Positions 17,596 to 24,481 of a stretch of 29,039 nt of DNA are shown piece by piece; within the stretch, counting starts at the first letter, position 1, and every line of letters begins with the position of its first letter. The stretch lies in the IMG/VR virus record IMGVR_UViG_3300032293_001419, positions 1 through 29,039 of that record. One strand, given 5' to 3'. Both the position numbers and the translations under genes were made by a program. The notes beneath the pieces were generated by a model. The model was not told the origin of the DNA and searched no databases. It saw only the letters and a program-made list of their open reading frames with translations. The stretch comes from a virus.

Positions 17596-18569
17596 TCATT
17601 GCTCTTGATTACGTCCAGCAAATCCTTTCATCTCATCAGCAAGCAGTGCAATAACACGTCCGTCCATTCTTCTTGTTTTCATCAAACGCTGAAGTACGAT
17701 CAAGCTTGCATCCGTAACGCCATCTTCTTTCTTGATTTGCTTCGTATCAAACGGCAAGAAATCCTCTGGTTTTACTTTACTCTTCTTGCCCGCCATCATA
17801 CCCGCCGCCATTGTGCCAAGTTTGGCAACGGCTACACTGCTGACATTATATTTTGCAATGTCATGACGATCAAGATATTTCAATGCACGCTTAACGTCAT
17901 CAAGCTTCTGGAGGCCAAAATTGTTGGCACTCCATCGCTCGTCTTTGAAGTCAGAAGCTGAAAGCCTGAAATAGATTTCGTTCCAATCTGTCAGGCTCTT
18001 AAGTTGCTGCCTAGCTCGCGCTTCAAGCTTTTCTGCTACTGAGGAGAATTCCTCTTCGTCGCTTTTTTTGCTTCTACGGCCTCCTGTGTCTCAGCATTCT
18101 GCTCTTCAGCAATGAATTCCACCACTTTCGCAATGGCCTTGCGCGGTAGGTTTTGGGTGTCTTCGATTTCCCAGTCGCCAAGATCTTGCCATTCGCCATC
18201 AATCAGACCTTGACCGCGAGAGCGAATGAAAGCAGTGACCATGCGAGCATTAGTAGCTTCCACCGATGAACCGCTTGTAATCATGCTCAGAGTCTCTTCA
18301 GTGAACTCAGAAAGCAGTTCGGCCTCAGTAATGGAACCACCGCCCTGCAGAAGCGCGAAAGCCTCATCAAGAGGGATCTCACGCGATGCGGCAATGCGCT
18401 TGGCAAGCTGAACGGCACGGATGGTAGCTTGACTTTGCAGCTTGCTGATTTCTTCTTGTTCAATGGATTCAGCAACAAGCCAACTACCATATTTCTTTAG
18501 GCGAATTTCGGGCAGCAGCTCAAAATAACCTTCGGTTTTGGTTTGAATCAGAAAGCTGTATTTGCTCAT
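17596..18569 (-). CDS. Tail assembly chaperone GT, -1 frameshift fusion
   Basis: A product made by slipping -1 on A7 at 18069-18063. The first 169 codons of the G frame are followed by 155 codons of the T frame, which begins SDEEEFSSVAEKLEARARQQ and continues through LTDWNEIYFRLSASDFKDERW to the stop at 17596, giving 324 residues. The T frame has no plausible start of its own: its first internal candidate is a TTG at 17883 without a ribosome-binding site, yet the sequence upstream of it is open and protein-like back to the slippery site. In lambda-type phages the G and GT proteins chaperone the tape measure protein in a fixed ratio. This gene lies directly before the tape measure, as expected. 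Confidence 0.88.
18036..18569 (-). CDS. Tail assembly chaperone G-like
   Basis: 177 residues from ATG at 18569; a TTG two codons earlier is in frame. It starts within the end of the preceding gene (50-nt overlap) and has no strong Shine-Dalgarno sequence, which suggests translational coupling. Acidic and helical, with FLIQTKTEGYFELLPEIRLKKYGSW at the start and a lysine/glutamate-rich end (VEAKKATKRNSPQ) after the slippery site. Its identity as the G protein rests on position before the tape measure and on the frameshift arrangement rather than on a sequence motif. About eight residues after the A7 run are replaced in the fusion product. Confidence 0.8.
   Translation of the reverse strand: MSKYSFLIQTKTEGYFELLPEIRLKKYGSWLVAESIEQEEISKLQSQATIRAVQLAKRIAASREIPLDEAFALLQGGGSITEAELLSEFTEETLSMITSGSSVEATNARMVTAFIRSRGQGLIDGEWQDLGDWEIEDTQNLPRKAIAKVVEFIAEEQNAETQEAVEAKKATKRNSPQ
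18041..18085 (-). promoter_or_regulatory. Programmed -1 ribosomal frameshift signal (G/GT)
   Basis: Read on the minus strand: an internal AGGAGG at 18085-18080, a 10-nt spacer, the slippery run A AAA AAA (18069-18063) followed by G and placed in the zero frame as GCA AAA AAA, an 8-nt spacer, then a GAGGA-ATTC-TCCTC hairpin (18054-18041). The order and distances reproduce the stimulatory layout known from E. coli dnaX. The shift leads into the open T frame. Confidence 0.88.
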
Positions 18570-18795
18570 GATCAAGAATGTTAAGCAATGCGTTGAACAC
18601 CTTCACTCGCTCATGAGAAGAACGAAATTCTGGTGGCACTTCAACCAGCATTGAATGATTGTCGTTGCCAATTCTAATGGTCATTTCTCTGCAGGAAATA
18701 AGGCACAATATGCCCACCTCCAATGCGGTGCCGTCAACAAGACAATTAATTGCATGCACTGTGTTATCCGCGCTCCACAGATAATCAATCTTCAT
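18520..18795 (-). CDS. Small protein of unknown function before the chaperones
   Basis: 91 residues. It overlaps the preceding gene by ATGA and the G gene by about 50 nt. It begins MKIDYLWSADNTVHAINCLV and contains a central EVPPEFRSSHERVKVFNALL helix-like segment. I recognise no family. The position between tail-completion genes and the tail chaperones suggests a tail assembly role, but nothing more can be said. Confidence 0.6.
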   Translation of the reverse strand: MKIDYLWSADNTVHAINCLVDGTALEVGILCLISCREMTIRIGNDNHSMLVEVPPEFRSSHERVKVFNALLNILDHEQIQLSDSNQNRRLF

Positions 18796-19244
18796 TTGTT
18801 CAGCGCTGTGCGTATGCGCATCTTAAGGTCTTTACTCACTTGACTACTGCCAAATAAATCTTTCTGCTGGAATACATCCGTCCATTGACGTGGAGAAAGA
18901 TTAGTACTCAGCCCCTCGTGGACATACCATGCATAGCCGCGTCCACTGCTATTTTTAGCATCCCAGTCCCATGATGCAGTGACATCAACGCCACCTTGCG
19001 AGATGGAAAAACTGTCACGCCCACTTCTATAGAGATCTCCCAAGTCAAAGATGTTACGAGGACTTGTGACTACTTCTCCACTTTTGCGTTCTGTTTCGCC
19101 GTCGTAATTCCATTTGTCTTCTAAGAATTGATTGCGAAAATAATCATTCACGTCAAAACGTGTCCACGTTTCAAACGCTTTGATAAGTTTGTTTTCAATA
19201 TTTCCGGGATTGATAAGCTCGCCCCCAACGACGGTTCCGGTCAT
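18792..19244 (-). CDS. Tail completion / neck protein, HK97 gp10-like candidate
   Basis: 150 residues. The central part PRNIFDLGDLYRSGRDSF..WDWDAKNSSGRGYAWYVHEG..PRQWTD follows the pattern of HK97 gp10-type proteins (R.ivD.G.L..S....W....YA..VheG....R.W), which join head and tail. It overlaps both neighbours by ATGA, and gene order (tail completion genes before the chaperones) agrees. Likely a dodecameric or hexameric neck component (family knowledge). No membrane segment is visible. Confidence 0.6.
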   Translation of the reverse strand: MTGTVVGGELINPGNIENKLIKAFETWTRFDVNDYFRNQFLEDKWNYDGETERKSGEVVTSPRNIFDLGDLYRSGRDSFSISQGGVDVTASWDWDAKNSSGRGYAWYVHEGLSTNLSPRQWTDVFQQKDLFGSSQVSKDLKMRIRTALNK

Positions 19245-19651
19245 GATGAGATTAAATTGCGAAGAATTAAATCAGGGATCAAGAAACGGCAACGTTCGTA
19301 GGCAATATCATCGCCAGGAAAAAATCGTGGCGTAGCATCTGGAAATCTCCGCACCATTCTGTCCATTGCTAAAGCAAGCGTATTGCTATTAGGCGTATAT
19401 TGCACTAATACTACTTCCCAAACCTGCGTCACCTTGACCGTGCCTCCCAATGGAGAACGAGGCGCAAGTTCAGGAAACTCTCTCATCGTCACTTCGAGGT
19501 CTTTTACTTTCCATTCTTTTGGCACGCTTTGCCTTCCCACTACATACACCGCAGGAATCGTTGAATTATTTGGCAATGTGTAGGTGCCGATCAAGTCGGG
19601 CGACGCAGAAAGAAGCGTAGTAATCGTATCGCGAAGCTGAGAAATGTTCAT
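19241..19651 (-). CDS. Tail terminator / tail completion candidate
   Basis: About 136 residues from ATG at 19651. An in-frame ATG at 19669 lies in the loop of the terminator hairpin and lacks a ribosome-binding site, so the later start is preferred. The start MNISQLRDTITTLLSASPDL and the pattern of a Pro-rich middle followed by TQVWEVVLVQYTPN are compatible with tail terminator proteins, which begin with a helix and carry a central beta sheet. The identification is mostly by position, next to the gp10-like gene. Its weak Shine-Dalgarno AGG sits on the 3' arm of the upstream terminator. Confidence 0.45.
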   Translation of the reverse strand: MNISQLRDTITTLLSASPDLIGTYTLPNNSTIPAVYVVGRQSVPKEWKVKDLEVTMREFPELAPRSPLGGTVKVTQVWEVVLVQYTPNSNTLALAMDRMVRRFPDATPRFFPGDDIAYERCRFLIPDLILRNLISS

Positions 19652-19652
19652 T

Positions 19653-19681
19653 AAAAAGCCTGTCCCCATAGGAGACAGGCT
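19653..19681 (-). terminator. Rho-independent terminator after the tail tube candidate
   Basis: On the minus strand AGCCTGTC (19681-19674) pairs with GACAGGCT (19664-19657), giving an 8-bp stem and a 9-nt loop, followed by TTTTT (19657-19653). It sits right after the stop of the 192-residue gene and ends 2 nt before the ATG of the next gene. It would reduce expression of the downstream genes relative to the head and tube genes. Confidence 0.85.
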
Positions 19682-19702
19682 AGCGAAGATTCAATGAAAG
19701 AA

Positions 19703-20281
19703 TCAGGAATTAGGAGCAGTTGGAATGATGCTGCCAGTCTCTGAGGCGTTCTGGTGAATACCAATGCGACCACGACTAATCAGATCGAAAGTAACTTCCA
19801 CAAGATTATCAGCAGGATAGCTCTCGTTGTAGTTCATTACGCGGCCAACATAGGCAACGCGGTCGTAATAGAAAGTAGTACCAGAAGCGCCAAGCTGCTT
19901 GTTGATCTCCACGTACACTTCAGCATTCTTGTCGTAACGCGCAGAGCTAATCGCTTGGAATGCTTCGTCAAAGCTATTGGGCAGGAACACTGTGCCATCC
20001 ACGTCCTTCTGGAAGTAGGAAGTGATGGATGCAGTGGCTTGGCTAGTAACCACCACGCTATCAGCGAAACCACCGCCGCCCAGCAGGTAGAATTCTTGGT
20101 TGCCATCGTTAAAGGCAACAGAAGCAGTGGTAGCTGCTTGTAGAGTGTAGAGAGTGGGAGCGCCGCTAACAGTGAAAGTGGCGCCGCTTTGAGTGATGAC
20201 AGGACGAGAAGTGCCGCCAATAGAGCCAACGCGGACAATCACGTCCTGGCTCTTCACTAGCTCAGTGGGATGGTAGAGCAT
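19703..20281 (-). CDS. Major tail (tube) protein candidate
   Basis: 192 residues, Shine-Dalgarno GAGGA before ATG at 20281. The middle (FADSVVVTSQATASITSYFQK) and the end (YPADNLVEVTFDLISRGRIG) resemble corresponding strands in the tube-like protein at 7732-7313 (NWTLDTSVNMLDTTALGD and DELTTVSFNFTIDGPLD). It lies between the head-closure genes and the tail chaperones, the usual place of the major tail protein. It is followed by a strong terminator, as expected for a highly expressed structural gene. The weak internal similarity and gene order are the whole basis; a head-associated role is not excluded. Confidence 0.6.
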   Translation of the reverse strand: MLYHPTELVKSQDVIVRVGSIGGTSRPVITQSGATFTVSGAPTLYTLQAATTASVAFNDGNQEFYLLGGGGFADSVVVTSQATASITSYFQKDVDGTVFLPNSFDEAFQAISSARYDKNAEVYVEINKQLGASGTTFYYDRVAYVGRVMNYNESYPADNLVEVTFDLISRGRIGIHQNASETGSIIPTAPNS

Positions 20282-20308
20282 GAGAAATTCCTCAATGGAA
20301 GAAGAGAG

Positions 20309-20698
20309 TTAAGCGTTGTCCACGCTTCCTTTGCCAATCAGTCTAAAAATTCCCCTGACTGGCGTGCCTAAGAACTGCCAATAGTGAATAGCAATTTGTT
20401 CGTTCGGCAACAGTTCAAACCTGCCTTCCCTTCCATTGATCGTAGCCTGGGCAGAATCTCCTACAGTTACGCCGGATAAAGTAAGGGGGCTGGTCATTCT
20501 GCCTTCCATGTAGACGGCAGTCATGTCAGCCCCGAGAAGTTGGTCGTAACGAGGGTTATTCTTTTGTTTTAAAGTGGCGTAAAACGTCACTCCAGTGGCA
20601 ACTGGCACATAATTGCCAGTTTCTCCATCAAGCGCATATCCAGACGCCACACTAAATACCAAAGTGGCATTTGCAAGTGGATCTAGATAATTGCTCAC
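20309..20698 (-). CDS. Head closure / head-tail joining candidate
   Basis: 129 residues, ATGA overlap with the DUF4054 gene. Beta-rich: YLDPLANATLVFSVASGYAL, GVTFYATLKQKNN, then a C-terminal LLPNEQIAIHYWQFLGTPVRGIFRLIG. Small beta-barrel head-closure proteins are normally encoded just after the connector, so this is the likely role. I recognise no defined motif. Confidence 0.45.
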   Translation of the reverse strand: MSNYLDPLANATLVFSVASGYALDGETGNYVPVATGVTFYATLKQKNNPRYDQLLGADMTAVYMEGRMTSPLTLSGVTVGDSAQATINGREGRFELLPNEQIAIHYWQFLGTPVRGIFRLIGKGSVDNA

Positions 20699-21006
20699 AC
20701 GACAAACCCAACGGAAGAAAGAGGAAGATTATTGGTCATTCGTTTGAACTCCTGACCGTATTGAGTGGCATCAAGCCCCTCGCCATATACTTTGCCGTCA
20801 GTGGCACCAATTTGAATGCCCATTTGAGCAAGTTGAATGGCAATGATATGAGCAGCAAGGAACTTTACTGCCCTATCAGTTTGCTCCCCAAATACATCAC
20901 TGGAAGCATCGTAAGAAGCTTCTGTAATGGCACCATTGACGATGCCAGACGGATGTGGACTGAATTCAGGAAAGCGCTCAAGAAAACTCGCGTAGGTGAC
21001 TGCCAT
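20695..21006 (-). CDS. Head-tail connector, DUF4054 type
   Basis: 103 residues. FLERFPEFSPHPSGIVNGAITEASYDASSDVFGEQTDRAVKFLAAHIIAIQL is arranged as in DUF4054 proteins: a FR..FPEF start, a helical DxxxFG...D.A..LAAH core and a short C-terminal tail. DUF4054 members are head-tail adaptors that bind under the portal. It overlaps the next gene by ATGA and follows the small gene after the capsid gene. Confidence 0.75.
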   Translation of the reverse strand: MAVTYASFLERFPEFSPHPSGIVNGAITEASYDASSDVFGEQTDRAVKFLAAHIIAIQLAQMGIQIGATDGKVYGEGLDATQYGQEFKRMTNNLPLSSVGFVV

Positions 21007-21008
21007 AA

Positions 21009-21395
21009 TCAGGCCTTCCCAATGCGAATGGCTTCAATACGCTTTGCAATGGCATTCCTCACGCGGACGCGCCCTTCAATCTTCTTCCAATCTGCCAGGC
21101 GATCTGGATCATGGATGAGTTCAATGGCACGAATGGCTTGCGTGAGGGGAAGTTCACTAAGGCTTTGAACATTTTCAGGCAGGTCTTCTACCATCACTTG
21201 TTCTTTCATCTCTTCAATGGCGCCAATAGCAAGAAGCTTTTTGACCGTACCATTTTCCTTCGCTTCCTTCCATTTCTCATCAGGGATTTCCTGATTAAGA
21301 CCAGGCGTCAGTTGAATGAGCCCGCTCTTCGTAATAATGCCAAACCCTGCATCGCGAGGGGGATTTTCAAGTTCGGGACGATAAGCAATCAGCAT
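21009..21395 (-). CDS. Small protein after the capsid gene, unknown
   Basis: 128 residues. The N-terminal half (ELENPPRDAGFGIITKSGLIQLTPGLNQEIPDEKWKEA) suggests a small beta domain of the FluMu-N-like type, and the C-terminal half is helical and ends AIRAIELIHDPDRLADWKKIEGRVRVRNAI. Similar helical endings (few residues before D.R.L..W.k.E.R..vr.aI) occur in proteins found beside capsid genes. The specific function is not known. No capsid-fold or enzymatic motif is visible. Confidence 0.55.
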   Translation of the reverse strand: MLIAYRPELENPPRDAGFGIITKSGLIQLTPGLNQEIPDEKWKEAKENGTVKKLLAIGAIEEMKEQVMVEDLPENVQSLSELPLTQAIRAIELIHDPDRLADWKKIEGRVRVRNAIAKRIEAIRIGKA

Positions 21396-21451
21396 TGTTC
21401 AAGAAAAACAATTGCTAATAGCTTAACGCCCCTCTTCTTGATTAACTATCC

Positions 21452-22360
21452 TCAGGCAGAGGCCTGCACGTAGATCATGCTCTTGGGATAGTACAGAGCA
21501 ACGCCACCCACGCGAGCATGAGCAGGAACGATGAATTCCAGACCACGCTGTTGAGGCGGGAACAGTTCCAGAGGCTGAGGGATGTGCAGTTGCACCTTCT
21601 CAGGGTCACGCTTGTACACAACCATACGGTCAGTGTTCAGCACGCTGTTGTCAGCTTCCAACTGGTTGATGGGTTCAACGTTGCGGATGTAGGGGTTGGT
21701 ACGCAGGAAGTACTCAAGCACGGTCACGTCCGAAGAATCGGAATTGCGAGTGGTGCTGATCTTGTTGTAATCTGCGTAGGACAGCAGGATGGTGTCGGGC
21801 TGTTCCTTCATCTTGGAGCCGTTGATGATGGCAGTCACGCCATAATTCAGCAGCTCAAGCATTTCCTGGGCAGTGGTGCCAGCAGTGGTGAACCACTTGT
21901 CAGCAGCAACCACGTCCACGGTGGAGTTGTTGAAGAAACCAGCGAGACCCACAGAGCTTTCGCCAAAGAAAGCAAGGCTTTCCACTTTCTCTTCATAGGC
22001 ACGACGCACAGCAGCAGCACGACGCTGCTCCAGGGCGATGTTGGCCATTTGAGCAGCACGCAGTTCCTGCACGGTGTAACCGAAGCTACCACCAAAGGAA
22101 CGGATGTTGATGCTCTTCTCCACTTGGCTGATGTCAGCGCGGGGCAGATCATCAGCAGCGTCCGCAATCAGACGGAACTCACCAGTGGAGTCCATGATGC
22201 GATAGGTGAAGGTCTGGGCACCAGGACCAGCTTCAGCAGTGACGGGCAGCACAGTGGGATATTTAATATCCGCATACTGCACTTCAAAAACTTGGGGGCG
22301 AATGTACTCAAGCTGACGCTCAAGGAACAGGCCCGCATCATCCATACGGAATTCAGACAT
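21452..22360 (-). CDS. Major capsid protein, DUF2184 type
   Basis: 302 residues from ATG at 22360, with AGGAGG just upstream; a longer in-frame ATG at 22411 lies inside the previous gene and is rejected. The TAEAGPGAQTFTYRIMDSTGEFRLIADAADDLPRADI region, the SFGYTVQELRAAQMANIALEQRRA helix and GLAGFFNN are as in DUF2184 family major capsid proteins of HK97 fold. The C-terminal domain has IPQPLELFPPQQRGLEF and a final VGGVALYYPKSMIYV. It follows the cement-like protein and the protease-scaffold gene and should be one of the most highly expressed proteins of the window. Confidence 0.9.
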   Translation of the reverse strand: MSEFRMDDAGLFLERQLEYIRPQVFEVQYADIKYPTVLPVTAEAGPGAQTFTYRIMDSTGEFRLIADAADDLPRADISQVEKSINIRSFGGSFGYTVQELRAAQMANIALEQRRAAAVRRAYEEKVESLAFFGESSVGLAGFFNNSTVDVVAADKWFTTAGTTAQEMLELLNYGVTAIINGSKMKEQPDTILLSYADYNKISTTRNSDSSDVTVLEYFLRTNPYIRNVEPINQLEADNSVLNTDRMVVYKRDPEKVQLHIPQPLELFPPQQRGLEFIVPAHARVGGVALYYPKSMIYVQASA

Positions 22361-22376
22361 TGTTAAGAGCCTCCTA

Positions 22377-22937
22377 TCAAGAATCAGCAGAGAGGGTGAA
22401 GCTCGGACCATTCAGCTCCAGAACAGCGAGACCGCTGCCAGTGGTGGAGGTGAGGAATCGAGCGTTAGCGAGGCGCACAGTTTTACCCGATGCAAAAGCA
22501 TGGGAGAACTGACCAGCCTTGCCAGTGCCGCTAGCGGAATACAGCACACGCACGGGCGATGCGGGAGTAACAGCACCAGTCACGTAGACGGCCACTGCAC
22601 CTTCGTTAGCCACGTTCATGGCTTGCTGATTCTTCACGCCAGGACGGTTGTTGCTGTCGAGAGCGGTTTCATCAACGTAGGTGAGGACGTTAACGCCCAG
22701 CACGGTGTCAGAAGCGCCAGAAATGGTGGTAGCAGAGTTGGCAACAGTACCGGCGGTGTTGTACACAGCCAGATTACCGAAAGGAACAACGGCGCCAGTC
22801 TGGTTGACGTAGGTGCCGATGGTGTTGTCGCGAATGTCAGACAGTTGACCTTCCAGCAGTGCAGTTTGCGCCAGAGCGTAGCTCTGTTGCACGCCACCAG
22901 CGGAGGCGGTGCCCGAAGCAGAGAAAGTTACGGCCAT
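22377..22937 (-). CDS. Head decoration / structural cement protein
   Basis: 186 residues, AGGAGG before the start. Typical of small cement proteins found next to the capsid gene: QTGAVVPFGNLAVYNTAGTVANSATTI, then LGVNVLTYVDET, GVKNQQAMNVANEGAVAVYVTGAVTPASPVRVLY and a Gly/Ser-rich end. These proteins bind the outer surface of the capsid and stabilise it (family knowledge). The gene starts 3 bp after the stop of the protease gene and ends 17 bp before the start of the capsid gene. Confidence 0.75.
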   Translation of the reverse strand: MAVTFSASGTASAGGVQQSYALAQTALLEGQLSDIRDNTIGTYVNQTGAVVPFGNLAVYNTAGTVANSATTISGASDTVLGVNVLTYVDETALDSNNRPGVKNQQAMNVANEGAVAVYVTGAVTPASPVRVLYSASGTGKAGQFSHAFASGKTVRLANARFLTSTTGSGLAVLELNGPSFTLSADS

Positions 22938-22939
22938 AA

Positions 22940-23557
22940 TTACTTAGCCTCCTTGGAGATGGAAAGGGGCTTCTTCCAAGCATTCTGCAGCGTGTCCATA
23001 TAGGACGAAGGTGCAGAAACGGGAGAAGCAATGGAAGCTACGGCTTTGCGCAGCTCATCAGTGGTAGCGGAATCTTTGCGACCCTCAGCGAGAGTATCAA
23101 ACATTGCTTGCACGTAGTCGTCGCTCTTCTCAGAAAGATCAAGCTCATCACCACGCACGGCCTTAATGGAATCAACCATCACTTCGCGGGCAGTTTTGCC
23201 AGCGAAGTCATAGGCGGAATCGAGAGCAGGCTTAGCCTTCTCAATGAGAGCAACACGCTCTTCCACCATGGAATCAAGATTGATTTCCTTGGCAGCAGCG
23301 AGTTCAGCGGAAAGCTCTTCCACTTGCTCAGCCAGAGCATCAGCGCGACCCTCGGCGGAATCGCACTTACCCTGCATTTCCTTTTGCATGGCGTCCATTT
23401 CTTCCTTCATTTTGGAAGCTTCGGACATCATGCCATCGTACTTTTTCTTCATGTCCTCGTAGGACATTTTGGCGTCTTCCCGTTCTTTAGTGATCGCCAG
23501 AGCTACGCTCTCGCTCACCTCGAACTCGGCGCCATCAAAATTGACCTTGGCAGTCAT
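22940..23557 (-). CDS. Nested capsid scaffold protein from an internal start
   Basis: In frame with the protease gene, ATG at 23557 begins MTAKVNFDGAEFEVSESVA and is preceded by GAGGA (23569-23565) at a 7-nt spacing, a much better ribosome-binding site than that of the gene's own start. It would give 205 residues, the coiled-coil scaffold without the protease domain. A nested scaffold is known for lambda (Nu3 in C) and many other phages. That it is made in this phage is inferred. Confidence 0.65.
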   Translation of the reverse strand: MTAKVNFDGAEFEVSESVALAITKEREDAKMSYEDMKKKYDGMMSEASKMKEEMDAMQKEMQGKCDSAEGRADALAEQVEELSAELAAAKEINLDSMVEERVALIEKAKPALDSAYDFAGKTAREVMVDSIKAVRGDELDLSEKSDDYVQAMFDTLAEGRKDSATTDELRKAVASIASPVSAPSSYMDTLQNAWKKPLSISKEAK

Positions 23558-24133
23558 AGATGGATCCTCATTATTGGGGATTAAAGATGGATCAGCGGCA
23601 TCTTGGCGATCAAGATGAAGCTTCACTTGCGGGCCAGCGCGGCCACGACGAACAACGGCGATGTGATTACCAAAGATTTCCTTTTGGATGCCATCGTAAT
23701 GCTCACCGCCATCAGTAACGCCAGGCGTAGGATCATAATTAACCCTATAGCCAGCGCTTACCTCACGAGCATCGCCACGCATGATGCGCTCAATGGTGTC
23801 TTGGTCGGTGATTGTCATCACCGCCTTAACAAAACCATTGTCGTACACCACTTCAGTGCCGCTAAATCCTACTTGGTAGTCTTTAGTATTTTCGGCATCA
23901 AGAAGAACGGGAGGATGCTCCGAAGTGATTGCCTTGCCCGCAAAGGAAGCAAGACTATCGGGAGAAGCCACTTCTGTTTCAGGCCTGTATTCACGACGCA
24001 CGGAGCCGTCAGCATCTGTGTAGAGCTGAATGCCAGTGCGAGCAATAGAGGCCCATGCCCGAAGATAACCTTCAGGCGTCACCTCATATTTCTCAATGGG
24101 AGAGAAATCGTAGCGACAAGATGTGGTGCTCAT
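22940..24133 (-). CDS. Prohead protease fused to scaffold (DUF2213 type)
   Basis: 397 residues. The N-terminal domain (about 1-178) has the DUF2213 plan: RAWASIARTGIQ.Y, AGKAITSEHPP with the likely catalytic His73, DAREVSAGYR with the likely catalytic Ser126, and GNHIAVVRRGRAGP. This agrees with a serine protease related to the HK97 prohead protease. The C-terminal part (about 193-397) is a long acidic, Met/Lys-rich coiled coil (MKKKYDGMMSEASKMKEEMD) typical of internal scaffolds. The second part can be made separately from an internal start. It clears the scaffold during maturation (family knowledge). The 5' end adjoins the regulatory region shared with the plus-strand HTH gene. Confidence 0.88.
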   Translation of the reverse strand: MSTTSCRYDFSPIEKYEVTPEGYLRAWASIARTGIQLYTDADGSVRREYRPETEVASPDSLASFAGKAITSEHPPVLLDAENTKDYQVGFSGTEVVYDNGFVKAVMTITDQDTIERIMRGDAREVSAGYRVNYDPTPGVTDGGEHYDGIQKEIFGNHIAVVRRGRAGPQVKLHLDRQDAADPSLIPNNEDPSMTAKVNFDGAEFEVSESVALAITKEREDAKMSYEDMKKKYDGMMSEASKMKEEMDAMQKEMQGKCDSAEGRADALAEQVEELSAELAAAKEINLDSMVEERVALIEKAKPALDSAYDFAGKTAREVMVDSIKAVRGDELDLSEKSDDYVQAMFDTLAEGRKDSATTDELRKAVASIASPVSAPSSYMDTLQNAWKKPLSISKEAK

Positions 24134-24136
24134 GTA

Positions 24137-24166
24137 TTCACTTTATCAACAAAAGCTGCTTATTAT
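24137..24166 (+). promoter_or_regulatory. Promoter-like elements for the HTH gene
   Basis: TTCACT at 24137-24142 and TATTAT at 24161-24166 with an 18-nt spacer lie upstream of the plus-strand HTH gene. They are 4/6 and 5/6 matches to the sigma-70 consensus. The transcription start would fall just before the palindrome at 24176-24191. Confidence 0.4.
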
Positions 24167-24190
24167 AGAAACAGTTATTCAGGACTGAAT
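24162..24190 (-). promoter_or_regulatory. Promoter-like elements for the head operon
   Basis: The minus strand has a perfect TATAAT at 24167-24162, about 28 nt before the protease ATG. With a 17-nt spacer the -35 position falls at 24190-24185 (ATTCAG), a poor match that is covered by the palindrome 24176-24191. A protein bound to the palindrome would therefore affect this promoter. Confidence 0.4.
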
Positions 24191-24191
24191 A
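24176..24191. promoter_or_regulatory. Perfect palindromic operator candidate TATTCAG-GA-CTGAATA
   Basis: A 7-bp inverted repeat around a 2-bp centre, in the divergent gap between the protease gene and the HTH gene. It covers the AGGA that could serve as Shine-Dalgarno for the HTH gene (6 bp before its ATG) and the -35 zone of the opposite TATAAT. Size and symmetry are as for a dimeric XRE/Cro-type site. It is likely bound by the adjacent HTH protein (inference). Confidence 0.6.
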
Positions 24192-24196
24192 GAAAA

Positions 24197-24481
24197 ATGC
24201 TGCTGCTCAAGAAAAGCGACATAGATGTACTTAAGATGCCGCATCAGCAAGCTCGTCTCCTGATTGCTTCTCGCATTAAAGAAGCCCGCCTCAATAGCGG
24301 GCTTTCTCAAAAGGACGTAGCTCAAGCTTTGCATACAAGCCAAAGTTCTTATTCACGAATGGAACGTGCCGAACTAGCTCCAGACTGCGTGCAAATTCGC
24401 ACTCTCAGTGGTCTCTATGGAATAAGCGTGCTATGGCTCATGGGCTATCCTTCGTTTATTCTCAACACGCGAAGAGATTAA
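24197..24481 (+). CDS. Small XRE-family helix-turn-helix regulator
   Basis: 94 residues from ATG at 24197; the frame is open far upstream but that part is antisense to the protease gene. Residues about 21-77 form an XRE/Cro fold: LIASRIKEARLNSGLSQKDVAQALHTSQSSYSRMERA, with helix 2 at LSQKDVAQAL and recognition helix TSQSSYSRMER, then LSGLYGISVLWLMGYP, the usual last helix. It is the only plus-strand gene in the late cluster. Its stop overlaps that of the gene at 24478 by 4 nt (convergent ends). It probably binds the palindrome 24176-24191, controlling itself and perhaps head genes. I see no integrase beside it, so a lysogeny role is not shown. Confidence 0.85.
   Translation: MLLLKKSDIDVLKMPHQQARLLIASRIKEARLNSGLSQKDVAQALHTSQSSYSRMERAELAPDCVQIRTLSGLYGISVLWLMGYPSFILNTRRD

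Noticed and set aside
21396-21451. Possible terminator after the capsid gene (TTGTT/AACAA and CAAGAA/TTCTTG inverted repeats)
   Set aside because: The stems are short and AT-rich, with long loops and no U-tract in the right place on the minus strand.
21518-22366. Plus-strand open frame of 282 codons opposite the capsid gene
   Set aside because: It is antisense to a well-supported capsid gene; rich in His/Ser/Val as expected for a shadow frame, with no start signal.
23603-24196. Upstream extension of the HTH open frame
   Set aside because: It is antisense to the catalytic domain of the protease. The HTH fold and the regulatory gap place the start at 24197.
24197-24481. HTH gene as evidence of a lysogeny module
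   Set aside because: There is no integrase, excisionase, attachment site or second repressor nearby; a regulator alone does not show lysogeny.
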